The position numbers and the translations under genes were made by a program. The notes under the pieces are model-generated. The model saw only the letters and a program-made list of their open reading frames with translations, was not told where the DNA came from and made no database searches. Below, piece by piece: positions 52,395-60,666 of a stretch of DNA of 60,666 nt; positions within the stretch are counted from its first letter, which is position 1, and every line of letters starts with the position of its first letter. The DNA is from an uncultured Bacilli bacterium (GTDB lineage: Bacteria > Bacillota_I > Bacilli_A > ML615J-28 > CAG-698): the NCBI GenBank assembly GCA_947627195.1, contig CANQVC010000004.1:1-60666 (forward strand). Direction: 5' to 3'.

Positions 52395-53240
52395 TTATTC
52401 ATTATTAATTTTGCTTTTAAATAAATGAAAAATTTCCCGAGCAATCATGGCATCTTCTAAAGCATCATGCATTTGTTCATCAATTGGACGATGAGTAAAT
52501 TCACTATATGTAGCAAATAAACCCATTTCTTGTTTATAATTATAATAATTTTTCACAACTTGCATTAAATTCATATATCTATTTCTTACATCTAAAGGAA
52601 GTAAATGATTTAATTTAAATGAATTTTCCATAGCTAATATATCATTTCTTCCCCAAGCAATAATTTTAGGATCATATTTATTAATAATACTTTCCAATAA
52701 TTGGTAAAATTCTATATAATTACATGCATGTTTAAAATCATCAAGACCCTTAGATAAAAATAGTAATGTTTTCACATTTAATGATGCTTTTAATGTTGGT
52801 TTAACTAATGAAGCATCTTCTAATATAATTTTACCATTTTCATCTTCTAAAACAAAACCATATTGAACAATTTCACTAACTCCATATGTTAAAGGAGAAA
52901 TAAGAGAAAATTCTAAATCAATGAAAAGACGATTTTGTGGACGATTAATAATTGATTTAACACCTTGTTGAATTAAATTCAAATCATAAAATATATCTGA
53001 TTTTTTTCTTTTAGGTAAAATAATTTTAATAAAATGTTCTACTTCATGACAACGGTAACCATTTATTATTTGACTATTATTATTTACATCTAAAAATACA
53101 TATGGTTTTTTAGATAAATAATTTTTAAAATCTTTCATATAACGATGACTTAAATGAAAAAAACTTAAATGATTATCGATAACAATACTAATACATCTAT
53201 CTTTTTTCATTAAATTATGAATTTTACCATATACTTTCAT
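52395..53240 (-). CDS. DEDD-type 3'-5' exonuclease domain protein
   Basis: 281 residues. The C-terminal 180 residues are a DnaQ-like exonuclease: Asp108 and Glu110 in FIDLEFS, the second aspartate region IIAWGRNDILAMEN and the final HDALEDAMIA. The N-terminal 100 residues, with a possible small alpha/beta domain (YVFLDVNNNSQIINGYRCHE), have no recognised family. It lies 16 bases downstream of gerE, with its own terminator. KapD, a sporulation inhibitor with the same fold in Bacillus, is a possible analogue, but the extra N-domain differs. Confidence 0.83.
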   Translation of the reverse strand: MKVYGKIHNLMKKDRCISIVIDNHLSFFHLSHRYMKDFKNYLSKKPYVFLDVNNNSQIINGYRCHEVEHFIKIILPKRKKSDIFYDLNLIQQGVKSIINRPQNRLFIDLEFSLISPLTYGVSEIVQYGFVLEDENGKIILEDASLVKPTLKASLNVKTLLFLSKGLDDFKHACNYIEFYQLLESIINKYDPKIIAWGRNDILAMENSFKLNHLLPLDVRNRYMNLMQVVKNYYNYKQEMGLFATYSEFTHRPIDEQMHDALEDAMIAREIFHLFKSKINNE

Positions 53241-53256
53241 ATTGAATCCTTTCTAT

Positions 53257-53463
53257 CTAAAGAGTCAATGCTTGAATTCTAATAAGTTCTAAAATAGCTT
53301 GACTTCTTCCTTTTACCCCTAATTTTTGTATAACATTTGAAATATGATTGCGAACTGTCTTTTCACTAATTCCTAATTTTTGAGATATTTCTAATGTATC
53401 ATAATTTAAAATTAATAAATCAAATATTTCTTTTTCACGGGGTGTTAATAAATGTGATGGCAT
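53257..53463 (-). CDS. gerE: Mother-cell transcription regulator GerE
   Basis: 68 residues, all of it a LuxR-type HTH domain: LTPREKEIFDLLI, then ISEKTVRNHISNVIQKLGVKG, nearly identical in layout to Bacillus GerE (74 residues). GerE is the last regulator in the mother-cell cascade, acting with sigma-K on spore coat genes. Bacillus has sdhCAB between uvrC and gerE; here gerE directly follows uvrC, with only 59 bases between them. Confidence 0.93.
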   Translation of the reverse strand: MPSHLLTPREKEIFDLLILNYDTLEISQKLGISEKTVRNHISNVIQKLGVKGRSQAILELIRIQALTL

Positions 53464-53522
53464 TATTTTTTTCCTCCCATGTATTGTATGTGAAAAAGAA
53501 ATAAAATGTCACAAAATATAGT

Positions 53523-55271
53523 TTATAAATTTAATAACTCTAATATTTGTTTTATTTGTTCATCATTTAATTTTAATTTCTTTATTTCTTCTTTAAAATT
53601 ATCTTCTTTTAATAATTTTAATATTTGCGCTTTTTTAACTTTACCTATTCCTTTTATTTTATCTAAAGAAGATAAAAAAGTTGATTTTGAATGTTGATTT
53701 CTAAAATATGTTATTGCATATCGATGTACTTCTTCTTGAATTTGTTCTAACAATTTAAATGCATAACTTTTTTTATCTAAAGGAATAATTTTATTATCGA
53801 ATAATAAACTTTCTGTTTGATGTTTATCATTTTTTATTAGTCCTAAAACAGGAATGAATTGCTTTATTTCTTCTAAAGCTTTTAAACAACTATTGACTTG
53901 AATAGCTCCACCATCCATAATAATTAAATCAGGTAAATTATTACCATCTTTATATCTTCGTTGTACAACTTCATACATCGTTGCTGCTTCATTTGCCCCA
54001 ACAACTGTTTTAATTTTGTATTTTCGATACATTTTACGATTTGGTTTTCCATCAGAAAAACGTACCATAGCACTAACTGCATCCATACCTAACATATTAG
54101 AATTATCAAAAGCTTCAATATGATGAATAGATTTTAATCCTAGTAACGATGCTAAATAATCTGATGCACCAGTTGTTTTTTGATATTCAATTTCTTGTTT
54201 ACGAATTAATTCATCAATTTTTTGTTTAGCATTATCACATACTAATTTAATTAATTCTAAATTTTTACCAATTTTAGGAATCATGATTTTATGATTAAGA
54301 GCTCTTGTTAACTCTTCTTCATTTCCTTCACTTATTAAAATATTTTTAGGAAATGGATTATGATTAACTAAATAAAATTGAACAATAAATTCTTGAAACA
54401 AATCTTTCTCATTATCATAATTATCGTATAAGAATCCATTTCTTTCAATCATTTTTCCATCACGTAGATGAAATACTTGAATACTAACATATTCATTAGT
54501 AGCATAATAACCAAATACATCAGTATCTAGTAAATATCCTTCCATCTTTTGTTTTTCGCCAATAATATTTAAATCATGGATTAAATTGCGATATTCAATG
54601 GCTTTTTCAAAGTCTAATTTATTTGAAGATTCTTCCATTAAAATATTTAATCTCTTAATTTCATCTTTTACATTACCTTTTAAAATAGTAGTAATTTTAT
54701 CACAAATATTATCATATAAATGTAAATCTACATTATTAATGCATGGAGCTAAACATTGATGGATATGATAATATAAACATTCTTTTTTAGGAATGTTTCG
54801 ACATTTACGTAATGGATATAGTCTATTAAGTAGTTCCACAATTTCTTTAGCTGCTTTAGCATTAGGATATGGTCCATAAACTTTACCAATATTTTTTTTA
54901 ATTTCTCTAGCATATATTAGTCTTGGATGTTTTTCTTTTGTTATACATATATAAGGATATGTTTTATCATCAGTTAGCATTATATTATATTTAGGTGTAT
55001 ATTTTTTTATTAAATTAATCTCTAAAATAAATGCTTCTATTTCTGAACTAGTGATAATATATTCAAAATCACAAATTTGCGAAACTAGTTTTGTAGTTTT
55101 TGCATCATGACTGCCAACAAAATAACTATGCATACGATTATATAAATTCTTAGCTTTCCCAACATAAATAATTGTTCCATCTTTATCTTTATATTGATAA
55201 CAACCAGGCTTTTTAGGAATAGTTTTTAATTTTTCTTTTAAATCCACTAATATTTGTTCTTTATTGTTCAT
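53523..55271 (-). CDS. uvrC: Excinuclease ABC subunit C
   Basis: 582 residues from the chosen start. A GIY-YIG nuclease domain (KPGCYQYKDKDGTIIYVGKA) is at the N-terminus, a UVR motif (LDFEKAIEYRNLIHDL) is in the middle, an RNase H-like nuclease domain (EAFDNSNMLGMDAVSAMVRF, DLIIMDGGAIQVN) follows and a HhH domain ends the protein. It makes both incisions in nucleotide excision repair. The start at 55271 has GAGGAT; the longer ORF to 55337 overlaps the promoter. Confidence 0.96.
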   Translation of the reverse strand: MNNKEQILVDLKEKLKTIPKKPGCYQYKDKDGTIIYVGKAKNLYNRMHSYFVGSHDAKTTKLVSQICDFEYIITSSEIEAFILEINLIKKYTPKYNIMLTDDKTYPYICITKEKHPRLIYAREIKKNIGKVYGPYPNAKAAKEIVELLNRLYPLRKCRNIPKKECLYYHIHQCLAPCINNVDLHLYDNICDKITTILKGNVKDEIKRLNILMEESSNKLDFEKAIEYRNLIHDLNIIGEKQKMEGYLLDTDVFGYYATNEYVSIQVFHLRDGKMIERNGFLYDNYDNEKDLFQEFIVQFYLVNHNPFPKNILISEGNEEELTRALNHKIMIPKIGKNLELIKLVCDNAKQKIDELIRKQEIEYQKTTGASDYLASLLGLKSIHHIEAFDNSNMLGMDAVSAMVRFSDGKPNRKMYRKYKIKTVVGANEAATMYEVVQRRYKDGNNLPDLIIMDGGAIQVNSCLKALEEIKQFIPVLGLIKNDKHQTESLLFDNKIIPLDKKSYAFKLLEQIQEEVHRYAITYFRNQHSKSTFLSSLDKIKGIGKVKKAQILKLLKEDNFKEEIKKLKLNDEQIKQILELLNL

Positions 55272-55308
55272 CCAATTTATCCTCATTATACAATGATATA
55301 TTACACAT

Positions 55309-55337
55309 ATTATACTATAGTTGTAAGATAATTGCAA
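55309..55337 (-). promoter_or_regulatory. Sigma-A promoter of uvrC
   Basis: Minus-strand TTGCAA (55332-55337) and TATAAT (55309-55314) with a 17-base spacer, 37 bases before the chosen ATG. Confidence 0.8.
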
Positions 55338-55370
55338 AAAAATTATACATTTTATTTTAATATAATATTT

Positions 55371-55397
55371 TAAAATAAAAAGGTTAGAAATCTAACC
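55371..55397 (-). terminator. Terminator of the rimP-rbfA operon
   Basis: Minus-strand stem GGTTAGA / TCTAACC followed by T5 and a T-rich run, 12 bases past the rbfA stop. Confidence 0.85.
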
Positions 55398-55409
55398 CTT
55401 TCATTTTGT

Positions 55410-55751
55410 TTAGTTGTTATTAATGTTTCTTAAAATTTCTTCAATTTTATTTCCTTCTTTAAAAGAATCATCGTATTTAAAACGAAGTTCTGGTGTTTTT
55501 TTAACTTCTAAACGTTTGCTTAAAACAGATCTAATAAATCCTTTTGCTTCTTCAAATGTATTAATTGTTGCTTCAATTTGAATATCATTACCTAATACAG
55601 TAAAATAAACTGTTGCAATAGAAAGATCATTTGTTAAATCAACTTTAGTAATTGTAACAAACTTTAATCTATCATCTTTTACTTCACTAAATAAAATTGA
55701 ACTTAATTCTCTTTCAACAATCTTTTCCATTCTTTCTTTTTTATAAGCCAT
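55410..55751 (-). CDS. rbfA: Ribosome-binding factor A
   Basis: 113 residues, the usual length, with MEKIVERELSSILFSEVKDDRLKFV at the start and FIRSVLSKRLEVKKTPELRF in the KH-like fold. RbfA helps mature the 30S subunit. Last gene of the rimP-nusA-rnpM-ylxQ-infB-rbfA operon, 2 bases after infB. Confidence 0.96.
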   Translation of the reverse strand: MAYKKERMEKIVERELSSILFSEVKDDRLKFVTITKVDLTNDLSIATVYFTVLGNDIQIEATINTFEEAKGFIRSVLSKRLEVKKTPELRFKYDDSFKEGNKIEEILRNINNN

Positions 55752-55753
55752 TA

Positions 55754-58012
55754 TTATTCCACCTTTTCCATGATAAATGCTTCAACAACATCTCCCACTT
55801 TAACATCATTATAATTTTCAATTGTAAGTCCACATTCAAAACCATTTCTTACTTCTTTAACATCATCTTTAAATCGTTTTAAAGAAGAAAGTTTTCCAGT
55901 ATAAATAACAATACTATCACGAATTAAACGAACTCCACAATTTCTTTCAATATATCCATCAGTAACATAGCATCCAGCAATTGTTCCAACTTTTGATGCT
56001 TTGTATGTTTGACGAACTTCAGCTTGACCAGTAATTTTTTCTTCAAATACAGGATCTAGCATACCTTTCATTGCTGCTTCAATATCTTCTAGTAATTTAT
56101 AAATAATATTGTATTGTCTAACTTCAATACCTTTTTCTTTTGCTAAATCAACTATTTTGGCATTTGGACGAATATTAAATGCCACAATTATTGAACTTGA
56201 TGCTACAGCTAAAGAAATGTCTGTTTCTGTAATGGCACCTACACCACTACGAACAATATTAATTTTAACTCCATCAACTTTTACTTTTTCAATAGAGGAA
56301 CGTAGAGCTTCGATAGATCCTTGTACATCACCTTTAATAATTAAATTTAATTCTTTAGATGAATCATTTAAATCATTAAATAATGAGGCAAGAGATACAG
56401 ATTTACGATTTTGATTATCTAAATTATATGCTCTTAACATTCTTTGTTCAGCAACTAATCGCGATGTTTTTTCATCTTCAAAGACCATAAAACGATCTCC
56501 AGCATTAGGAACATCAACTAATCCAGTTACTTCAACTGCTTTTGATGGACCTGCAGATTTCAAATTATTCTTTGATTCATCTTGCATTGCTCTTATTTTA
56601 CCCCAAGTATTACCAACTACTATTGGATCCCCAACTTTAATTGTACCATTTTTAACAAGTAATGTAGCAACAGCTCCTCTTCCTTTATCTAGTTTAGCTT
56701 CAAGAACTGTACCAATACCTAAACGATTAGGATTGGCTTTATATTCTTGCATTTCAGCAACTAATAATACCATTTCTAATAATGTATCTACACCTTTACC
56801 TTGTAAAGCAGATATTTCAACAAAAATAGTATTTCCACCCCATTCTTCAGCAACTAAATTATATGCAGCTAATTCTTCTTTAATACGTGCAGGATTGGCA
56901 CCAACTTTATCCATTTTGTTAATTGCAACAATAATTGGTACATTAGCTGCTTGAGCATGTTCAATTGCTTCTTTAGTTTGTGGCATAACACCATCGTCGG
57001 CAGCCACAACTAAAATAACAATATCAGTAATATTGGCACCTCTTGCTCTCATTTCGGTAAATGCAGCATGTCCTGGAGTATCAATGAAAGTAATAGTTTT
57101 ACCATTTTTTTCAACTTGATATGCTCCAATATGTTGAGTAATACCTCCTGCTTCACCACTAACAATCTTAGAATTACGAATTGTATCTAATAAAGTTGTC
57201 TTTCCATGATCAACATGTCCCATAATTGTGACAATAGCAGGTCTTTCAACAAGATTTTCAGGATCATCTTCAATGCTCATTTCTTCAAATTTAGTAATAT
57301 CTGTTTGAATTTCATCTTTAACTTCATAGCCATTATCTTCAGCAATAATTTCAATGGCATCTTTTTCTAATACATCACTAGCACTAGCCATATATCCTAG
57401 CATTAAAAGCTTACGAACAACGTCTCCAACACTTAATTTTAAACCATCAGCAACCATAGCAACAGTCATTTGTGGGCGATAATACAAAATCTTAGCTGTT
57501 TCATCTTTTTCTTGAGGTATATTTGCCTTTCTACCTTCTTTATTTTTACCCTTATTTTTCTTAACGTGTTTGATTCTTCCATAGTTTTCTTTTTCATCTT
57601 CAAAATCAGCATATTTTTCATCATAAACACGAGTTAATTCTAATTCAACTTCAGGTTCTTTCTTTTCTGGTTTAATATCTTCTTTCTTTGTTTTTTCCTT
57701 TTTTATAGGCTGTTCAGGCTTTTTTTCTTCTTGTTGTTTTGTTTCTTGTTTTATTTCTTTAGTTTTAGCCTGTTTTTTCGCCTCTACTGGTTTTTCTTCT
57801 TTATTTGGATTAATTAGCTGTGTTTCAACTTTAGGAGGTTTAACAGCCTTTTTGGGTTTTATGTCTCTTTTATATGCTTTGCTTAACTTTTTGACAATTA
57901 AATCAGGAACAGTTGTTTCTAGCTCAAAAACATCCTCAGAAACATTCTCTAATTTTTTAATAATTTCTTGGGGATCAACTTCTAGAATTTCAGCAATCTC
58001 TTTTACCTTCAT
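55754..58012 (-). CDS. infB: Translation initiation factor IF-2
   Basis: 752 residues from the ATG at 58012. A small N-terminal IF2-N domain ([18 protein letters not shown]) is followed by a long Lys/Glu/Pro-rich linker (about 60-150) and the second N-domain region. The G domain (G1 [11 protein letters not shown]3 [12 protein letters not shown]) and domains II to IV complete the protein. The ATG at 58012 has AGAGGTG at good spacing; a GTG at 58021 overlaps it. Places initiator tRNA on the 30S subunit. Confidence 0.97.
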   Translation of the reverse strand: MKVKEIAEILEVDPQEIIKKLENVSEDVFELETTVPDLIVKKLSKAYKRDIKPKKAVKPPKVETQLINPNKEEKPVEAKKQAKTKEIKQETKQQEEKKPEQPIKKEKTKKEDIKPEKKEPEVELELTRVYDEKYADFEDEKENYGRIKHVKKNKGKNKEGRKANIPQEKDETAKILYYRPQMTVAMVADGLKLSVGDVVRKLLMLGYMASASDVLEKDAIEIIAEDNGYEVKDEIQTDITKFEEMSIEDDPENLVERPAIVTIMGHVDHGKTTLLDTIRNSKIVSGEAGGITQHIGAYQVEKNGKTITFIDTPGHAAFTEMRARGANITDIVILVVAADDGVMPQTKEAIEHAQAANVPIIVAINKMDKVGANPARIKEELAAYNLVAEEWGGNTIFVEISALQGKGVDTLLEMVLLVAEMQEYKANPNRLGIGTVLEAKLDKGRGAVATLLVKNGTIKVGDPIVVGNTWGKIRAMQDESKNNLKSAGPSKAVEVTGLVDVPNAGDRFMVFEDEKTSRLVAEQRMLRAYNLDNQNRKSVSLASLFNDLNDSSKELNLIIKGDVQGSIEALRSSIEKVKVDGVKINIVRSGVGAITETDISLAVASSSIIVAFNIRPNAKIVDLAKEKGIEVRQYNIIYKLLEDIEAAMKGMLDPVFEEKITGQAEVRQTYKASKVGTIAGCYVTDGYIERNCGVRLIRDSIVIYTGKLSSLKRFKDDVKEVRNGFECGLTIENYNDVKVGDVVEAFIMEKVE

Positions 58013-58013
58013 T

Positions 58014-58316
58014 TTATTCACCTCTCATATATTTTTGATAGGTCATGTAAAAGCCCTCATCACATAGGGCAATTATTTTCCTTATTTTGCCTAAACTTCG
58101 ACTTATTTCATCACTTGAAAACATCTTATTACATGGTATTTTATAGAAAAAACATTTTTTTTCAAAAGTATCAATAGTTTTATTACTGCAATCACTAGCA
58201 ATAAAAACTATTTTAACAATTTTTTTCTGTAAAGCATGAATAACATTATCTTCTCCTGTCACTATTTTGTTAGCACGAAAGGCTAATCCAAGTAACTGGA
58301 ATATTTTTTCTTTCAT
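58014..58316 (-). CDS. ylxQ: L7Ae-family ribosomal protein-like YlxQ
   Basis: 100 residues of the L7Ae/L30e/Gadd45 fold: [21 protein letters not shown] at the start and the [11 protein letters not shown] strand-loop. Binds kink-turn-like RNA. It overlaps rnpM by 4 bases and stops one base before the infB start chosen here, as in other Firmicute nusA operons. Confidence 0.93.
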   Translation of the reverse strand: MKEKIFQLLGLAFRANKIVTGEDNVIHALQKKIVKIVFIASDCSNKTIDTFEKKCFFYKIPCNKMFSSDEISRSLGKIRKIIALCDEGFYMTYQKYMRGE

Positions 58317-58588
58317 TGTTCCTCCAATTTTTTTAATAATACTTCATAAATTTCATCAGGAACTGTTACTTCTAGCTTTTTATCTAGAACTTTTTTCTTT
58401 TTCGCAATCGCAATTGCTTCTTTTGATTTAGATATGTAGGCACCATGACCATTCATTTTTCCTTTGTCATCAACACAGACATTTCCTTCAGGTGTTCTAA
58501 CAATACGAAACATATCTTTTTTGGGAAACGATTCATTAGTTGCTAAGCATTGTCTCATAGGTACTTTTTTCATATCATCACCTAACAA
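58313..58588 (-). CDS. rnpM: YlxR/RnpM, RNase P modulator
   Basis: 91 residues with the YlxR pattern PMRQCLATNESFPKKDMFRIVRT and GRGAYIS-like NGHGAYISKS. In Bacillus this protein binds RNase P RNA and modulates it. It overlaps both nusA and ylxQ. The usual GRGAY motif reads GHGAY here. Confidence 0.93.
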   Translation of the reverse strand: MLGDDMKKVPMRQCLATNESFPKKDMFRIVRTPEGNVCVDDKGKMNGHGAYISKSKEAIAIAKKKKVLDKKLEVTVPDEIYEVLLKKLEEQ

Positions 58589-59667
58589 TTAACATTATAT
58601 TTAAAATCTATTTTTTCTAAATAAGCATCAGAAAGTTTTTTAATGTCAATTCTCCAACCAGTAGCAAAAGCAGCAAGCTTAGCATTTTGTCCATTTTTCC
58701 CAATAGCAAGAGAAAATTGATCATCATTAACTATAACCATTGCTCTTTTTTCTACTTCATTAGGCATAACACTAACAACTTTAGCTGGAGATAAAGCTTC
58801 CGCGATTAAATTAATTGGATCGTCTTTCCAAATAAAAATATCAATCTTTTCCCCATTTAACGCTTCATTAATAGCTTTAATACGCATACCTGAATTACCA
58901 ACACAAGCTCCTTTTGGATCAATATCTCCATTTACTGATATTACACCAACTTTTGTTCTACTACCAGCTTCACGAGCAATACCCATTATTTCAATTAATC
59001 CTGAAGCAATTTCAGGAATATTAATTTCAAATAATTTACGAACAATATCTTTACTATTGCGATTAATAAATATTTTAGGACCTTTTGTGGTTTTTTCAAC
59101 TTTGGATACATATAATTTTTTATCTTCGCCAACAGTAAATGTTTCATTTGGTAATGCATCACGTAAAGACATCGTAGCACTAACACCTTTACCAACTGAG
59201 AAAGTAATAAAGGTATCATTAATTGAAGTAACTCTTCCTGTAACAATTTCTCCTACTTGGTCAATAAAGTAATTATAAGCTTCTTCTCTTTCTAAACCTT
59301 TTAATTCATTTAATAAGTTTTGACGAAACATTGAAGCAGCTTTTCGTTTAAATAAACCTAAATTAACTTTTTCCCGAATTTCTTGACCAACTTTTGGTTT
59401 ACTTTTAATTTTCTTAGCTTCTTCTAAAGTAATTTGCCCTCTTGGTCCTTCAGGATCTACTTCATCAACAATGTATTGATAATTATAAAATTCAATTTTC
59501 TTTTTTTCTTGATCTGCTTCTAGCTTAATAGTTCCTTTATAAGGAACATCACTATTTTTACAAGCTACAGACATAGCAACTTCAACTTTTTCTAAAATTT
59601 GTCCAATATCTAAGCTTCTTTCTTTGGCAATATCTTCTAATGATTCATAAAATGTTTTGCTTATCAT
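58582..59667 (-). CDS. nusA: Transcription factor NusA
   Basis: 361 residues, the short Gram-positive form without the C-terminal acidic repeats. N-terminal RNA polymerase-binding domain, S1 domain (GEIVTGRVTSINDTFITF), KH1 (VGVISVNGDIDPKGACVG) and KH2 (AIGKNGQNAKLAAFATGWRID). Acts in pausing, termination and antitermination. Second gene of the operon, 8 bases after rimP. Confidence 0.97.
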   Translation of the reverse strand: MISKTFYESLEDIAKERSLDIGQILEKVEVAMSVACKNSDVPYKGTIKLEADQEKKKIEFYNYQYIVDEVDPEGPRGQITLEEAKKIKSKPKVGQEIREKVNLGLFKRKAASMFRQNLLNELKGLEREEAYNYFIDQVGEIVTGRVTSINDTFITFSVGKGVSATMSLRDALPNETFTVGEDKKLYVSKVEKTTKGPKIFINRNSKDIVRKLFEINIPEIASGLIEIMGIAREAGSRTKVGVISVNGDIDPKGACVGNSGMRIKAINEALNGEKIDIFIWKDDPINLIAEALSPAKVVSVMPNEVEKRAMVIVNDDQFSLAIGKNGQNAKLAAFATGWRIDIKKLSDAYLEKIDFKYNVNC

Positions 59668-59675
59668 ATTTCCTC

Positions 59676-60182
59676 CTAAAATTTTATTGCTAATCGAATC
59701 AATTGAATATTATCTTTTTGAATAGGGATGTGTTTCTTTTGTCCACGATAATTTACTAAAACAACAATATTATTGTCATTTACTTCTTCTAAATAACCTT
59801 CCAATGATTTGAATTTTTGTTTTTGATTAATTGAAACATAATTATTAAGATCCACATGAACATATTCATTAATTGAAGATATTATATCTTCATTAGTTTT
59901 TAATTCACGTTCACAACCCATTGATGAAACTTCTAAAACATATTCATCTTCAATAGGGTCTAATTCATCTAATGCATCACTAAGAGCTTCATTTAATAAA
60001 GATGATGATTCAATTGTTAATCCCTGATCTTCATCAGCAATTATTCTTAATACATTGTTTGGTTCTTCATATACCCATTCAACAGAAACAATTCTTAAAT
60101 TTAATTCATTAGCTTTTTGAATGGCAAGATTTTTAATGTCATTTAAAACATCATTTGATAATTCGTGTTTCATATTTGTCAC
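59676..60182 (-). CDS. rimP: Ribosome maturation factor RimP
   Basis: 168 residues. The YVLEVSSMGCERELKTNEDI segment contains the RimP signature (vSSPGldR in most species, SSMGCER here), followed by an SH3-like C-terminal domain (FKSLEGYLEEVNDNNIVVLV). Helps assemble the 30S subunit. First gene of the operon. The usual SPG reads SMG, a small divergence seen directly in the sequence. Confidence 0.93.
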   Translation of the reverse strand: MTNMKHELSNDVLNDIKNLAIQKANELNLRIVSVEWVYEEPNNVLRIIADEDQGLTIESSSLLNEALSDALDELDPIEDEYVLEVSSMGCERELKTNEDIISSINEYVHVDLNNYVSINQKQKFKSLEGYLEEVNDNNIVVLVNYRGQKKHIPIQKDNIQLIRLAIKF

Positions 60183-60205
60183 ATCCTTTCATATTGCATA
60201 GATAA

Positions 60206-60228
60206 AGGAGTGAGGGTCTCTCACTCCT
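60206..60228 (-). promoter_or_regulatory. Leader hairpin of the rimP-nusA operon
   Basis: Perfect 9-base stem AGGAGTGAG / CTCACTCCT with a 5-base loop, between the promoter and the rimP ribosome binding site. It has only a weak T-run after it, so it could stabilise the message, act as a weak attenuator, or bind a regulator. Confidence 0.65.
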
Positions 60229-60239
60229 AATTTATTAAT

Positions 60240-60268
60240 ATTGTATCATATTTTTTGCTTAATGTAAA
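60240..60268 (-). promoter_or_regulatory. Sigma-A promoter of the rimP-nusA-infB-rbfA operon
   Basis: Minus-strand TTTACA (60263-60268) and TACAAT (60240-60245) with a 17-base spacer. The transposable element starts 15 bases upstream of the -35 box. Confidence 0.75.
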
Positions 60269-60283
60269 GAACTTTTTAGATAT

Positions 60284-60658
60284 TGTTAATACTTTTTCAA
60301 AATGATACCAGTTTCTCATTTTTCAAAATGATACCACCTATTTGATATTTTTTTAATTGTTTTAATATATATGACCATATATTCAATAATATTTGAAATT
60401 GTATTTATTTCATAAATTGTTTTAAAATTAATGATTTTATTAACACATATAACTCTTTTTAATTAAAAACAGCTAATAAATAAAGTATTTTATCTAAAAA
60501 AAAGTCAATTTAAAATTTAAATTATATTTCAAATAAAAATAATCAATAGCTAAAGATTACTAAATATTTTAAAAAAATTATTTTACTTAACTAAAACAAT
60601 ATTATATTTTTACTAATTTCAAATATTTAAATGGTATCATTTTGATTAATGATTAACA
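60284..60658. mobile_element. 375-base non-autonomous transposable element (MITE-like)
   Basis: The element starts TG and ends CA. Its 27-base terminal repeats (60284-60310 and 60632-60658 inverted) share TGTTAAT at the outer edge and a common TCAAAATGATACCA block inside. A second copy of that inner block sits at 60323-60336, so the left end carries two repeats and the right end one, as in IS21-like ends. The interior (60340-60630) is AT-rich and has no coding frame. Left flanking bases 60269-60276 (GAACTTTT) recur right after the right end at 60659-60666, which would fit a target duplication of about 15 bases cut by the window edge. Confidence 0.65.
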
Positions 60659-60666
60659 GAACTTTT

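Noticed and set aside
55272-55337. 22-residue N-terminal extension of uvrC
   Set aside because: It covers a consensus promoter, and the ATG at 55271 has a good ribosome binding site and the expected UvrC start.
1-60666. CRISPR array, rRNA, tRNA, prophage or toxin-antitoxin module
   Set aside because: No regularly spaced repeats, cloverleaf-like sequences, rRNA segments, phage structural genes or toxin-antitoxin pairs were found by reading through; small RNAs cannot be excluded by eye.

Overview
The window is a very AT-rich chromosomal segment from an anaerobic, spore-forming member of the Bacillota (Firmicutes). Anaerobic metabolism is indicated by a single-chain pyruvate:ferredoxin oxidoreductase, a SUF iron-sulfur system of the Gram-positive type, and a flavodoxin/ferredoxin fusion. 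Sporulation is indicated by yabP, yabQ, ylbD, gerE and a tiny yjcZ-type gene. A Gram-positive envelope is indicated by an LtaS-type enzyme, many lipobox signal peptides and a membrane-anchored MurF-like ligase. An Erysipelotrichia/Coprobacillus-like lineage is my best guess, but this is inference from gene content and not demonstrated. Most genes are on the minus strand. No rRNA, tRNA, CRISPR array or prophage was seen.

Layout. 1-77: right end of a transposable element cut by the window edge. 90-3300 (minus): metal-binding lipoprotein, yabQ, yabP, an anchored protein and a lipoprotein. 3499-4995 (plus): lysS. 5028-6168 (minus): two uncharacterised proteins. 6315-8203 (plus): hslO and an M42 peptidase. 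8252-15984 (minus): a Maf/zinc-ribbon/membrane fusion, a sugar kinase with a GH4 phospho-glycosidase, then rqcP, ftsH, hpt and tilS. The last four plus yabPQ, hslO and lysS form a reshuffled version of the tilS-ftsH-lysS neighbourhood of Bacillus. 16172-23493 (minus): an envelope block with Ddl, membrane MurF, hydrolase, LtaS-like enzyme, membrane protein and a catalytically dead ABC-ATPase homologue. 23600-28483: sufCDSUB. 28677-32628: membrane protein and heterodimeric ABC exporter. 33043-39179: EFR1 flavodoxin-ferredoxin, extended SDR and PFOR.

39387-43940 (minus): tmk-holB-ricT-methyltransferase-TerB-like-rsmI, a standard Firmicute replication and translation operon. 44058-45729 (plus): metal ABC ATPase and permease, whose likely binding protein lies far away at 90-1022. 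45744-49020: rpsP-khpA and a cluster of small spore-related genes (ylbD, ylbE, yjcZ). 49073-52313: def, a HAD phosphatase and RNase J. 52395-55271: exonuclease, gerE, uvrC. 55410-60182: the canonical rimP-nusA-rnpM-ylxQ-infB-rbfA operon. 60284-60658: a complete small non-autonomous transposable element, inserted just upstream of the rimP promoter.

The most unusual items are the dead ABC-ATPase/permease pair next to the LtaS-like gene, the Maf fusion protein, the epimerase-like SDR translationally coupled to an EFR1 redox protein, and the small transposon whose right end is shared with the element at the window start. Many housekeeping transcription units have near-consensus sigma-A promoters with 17-bp spacers and clear rho-independent terminators, which are listed separately.
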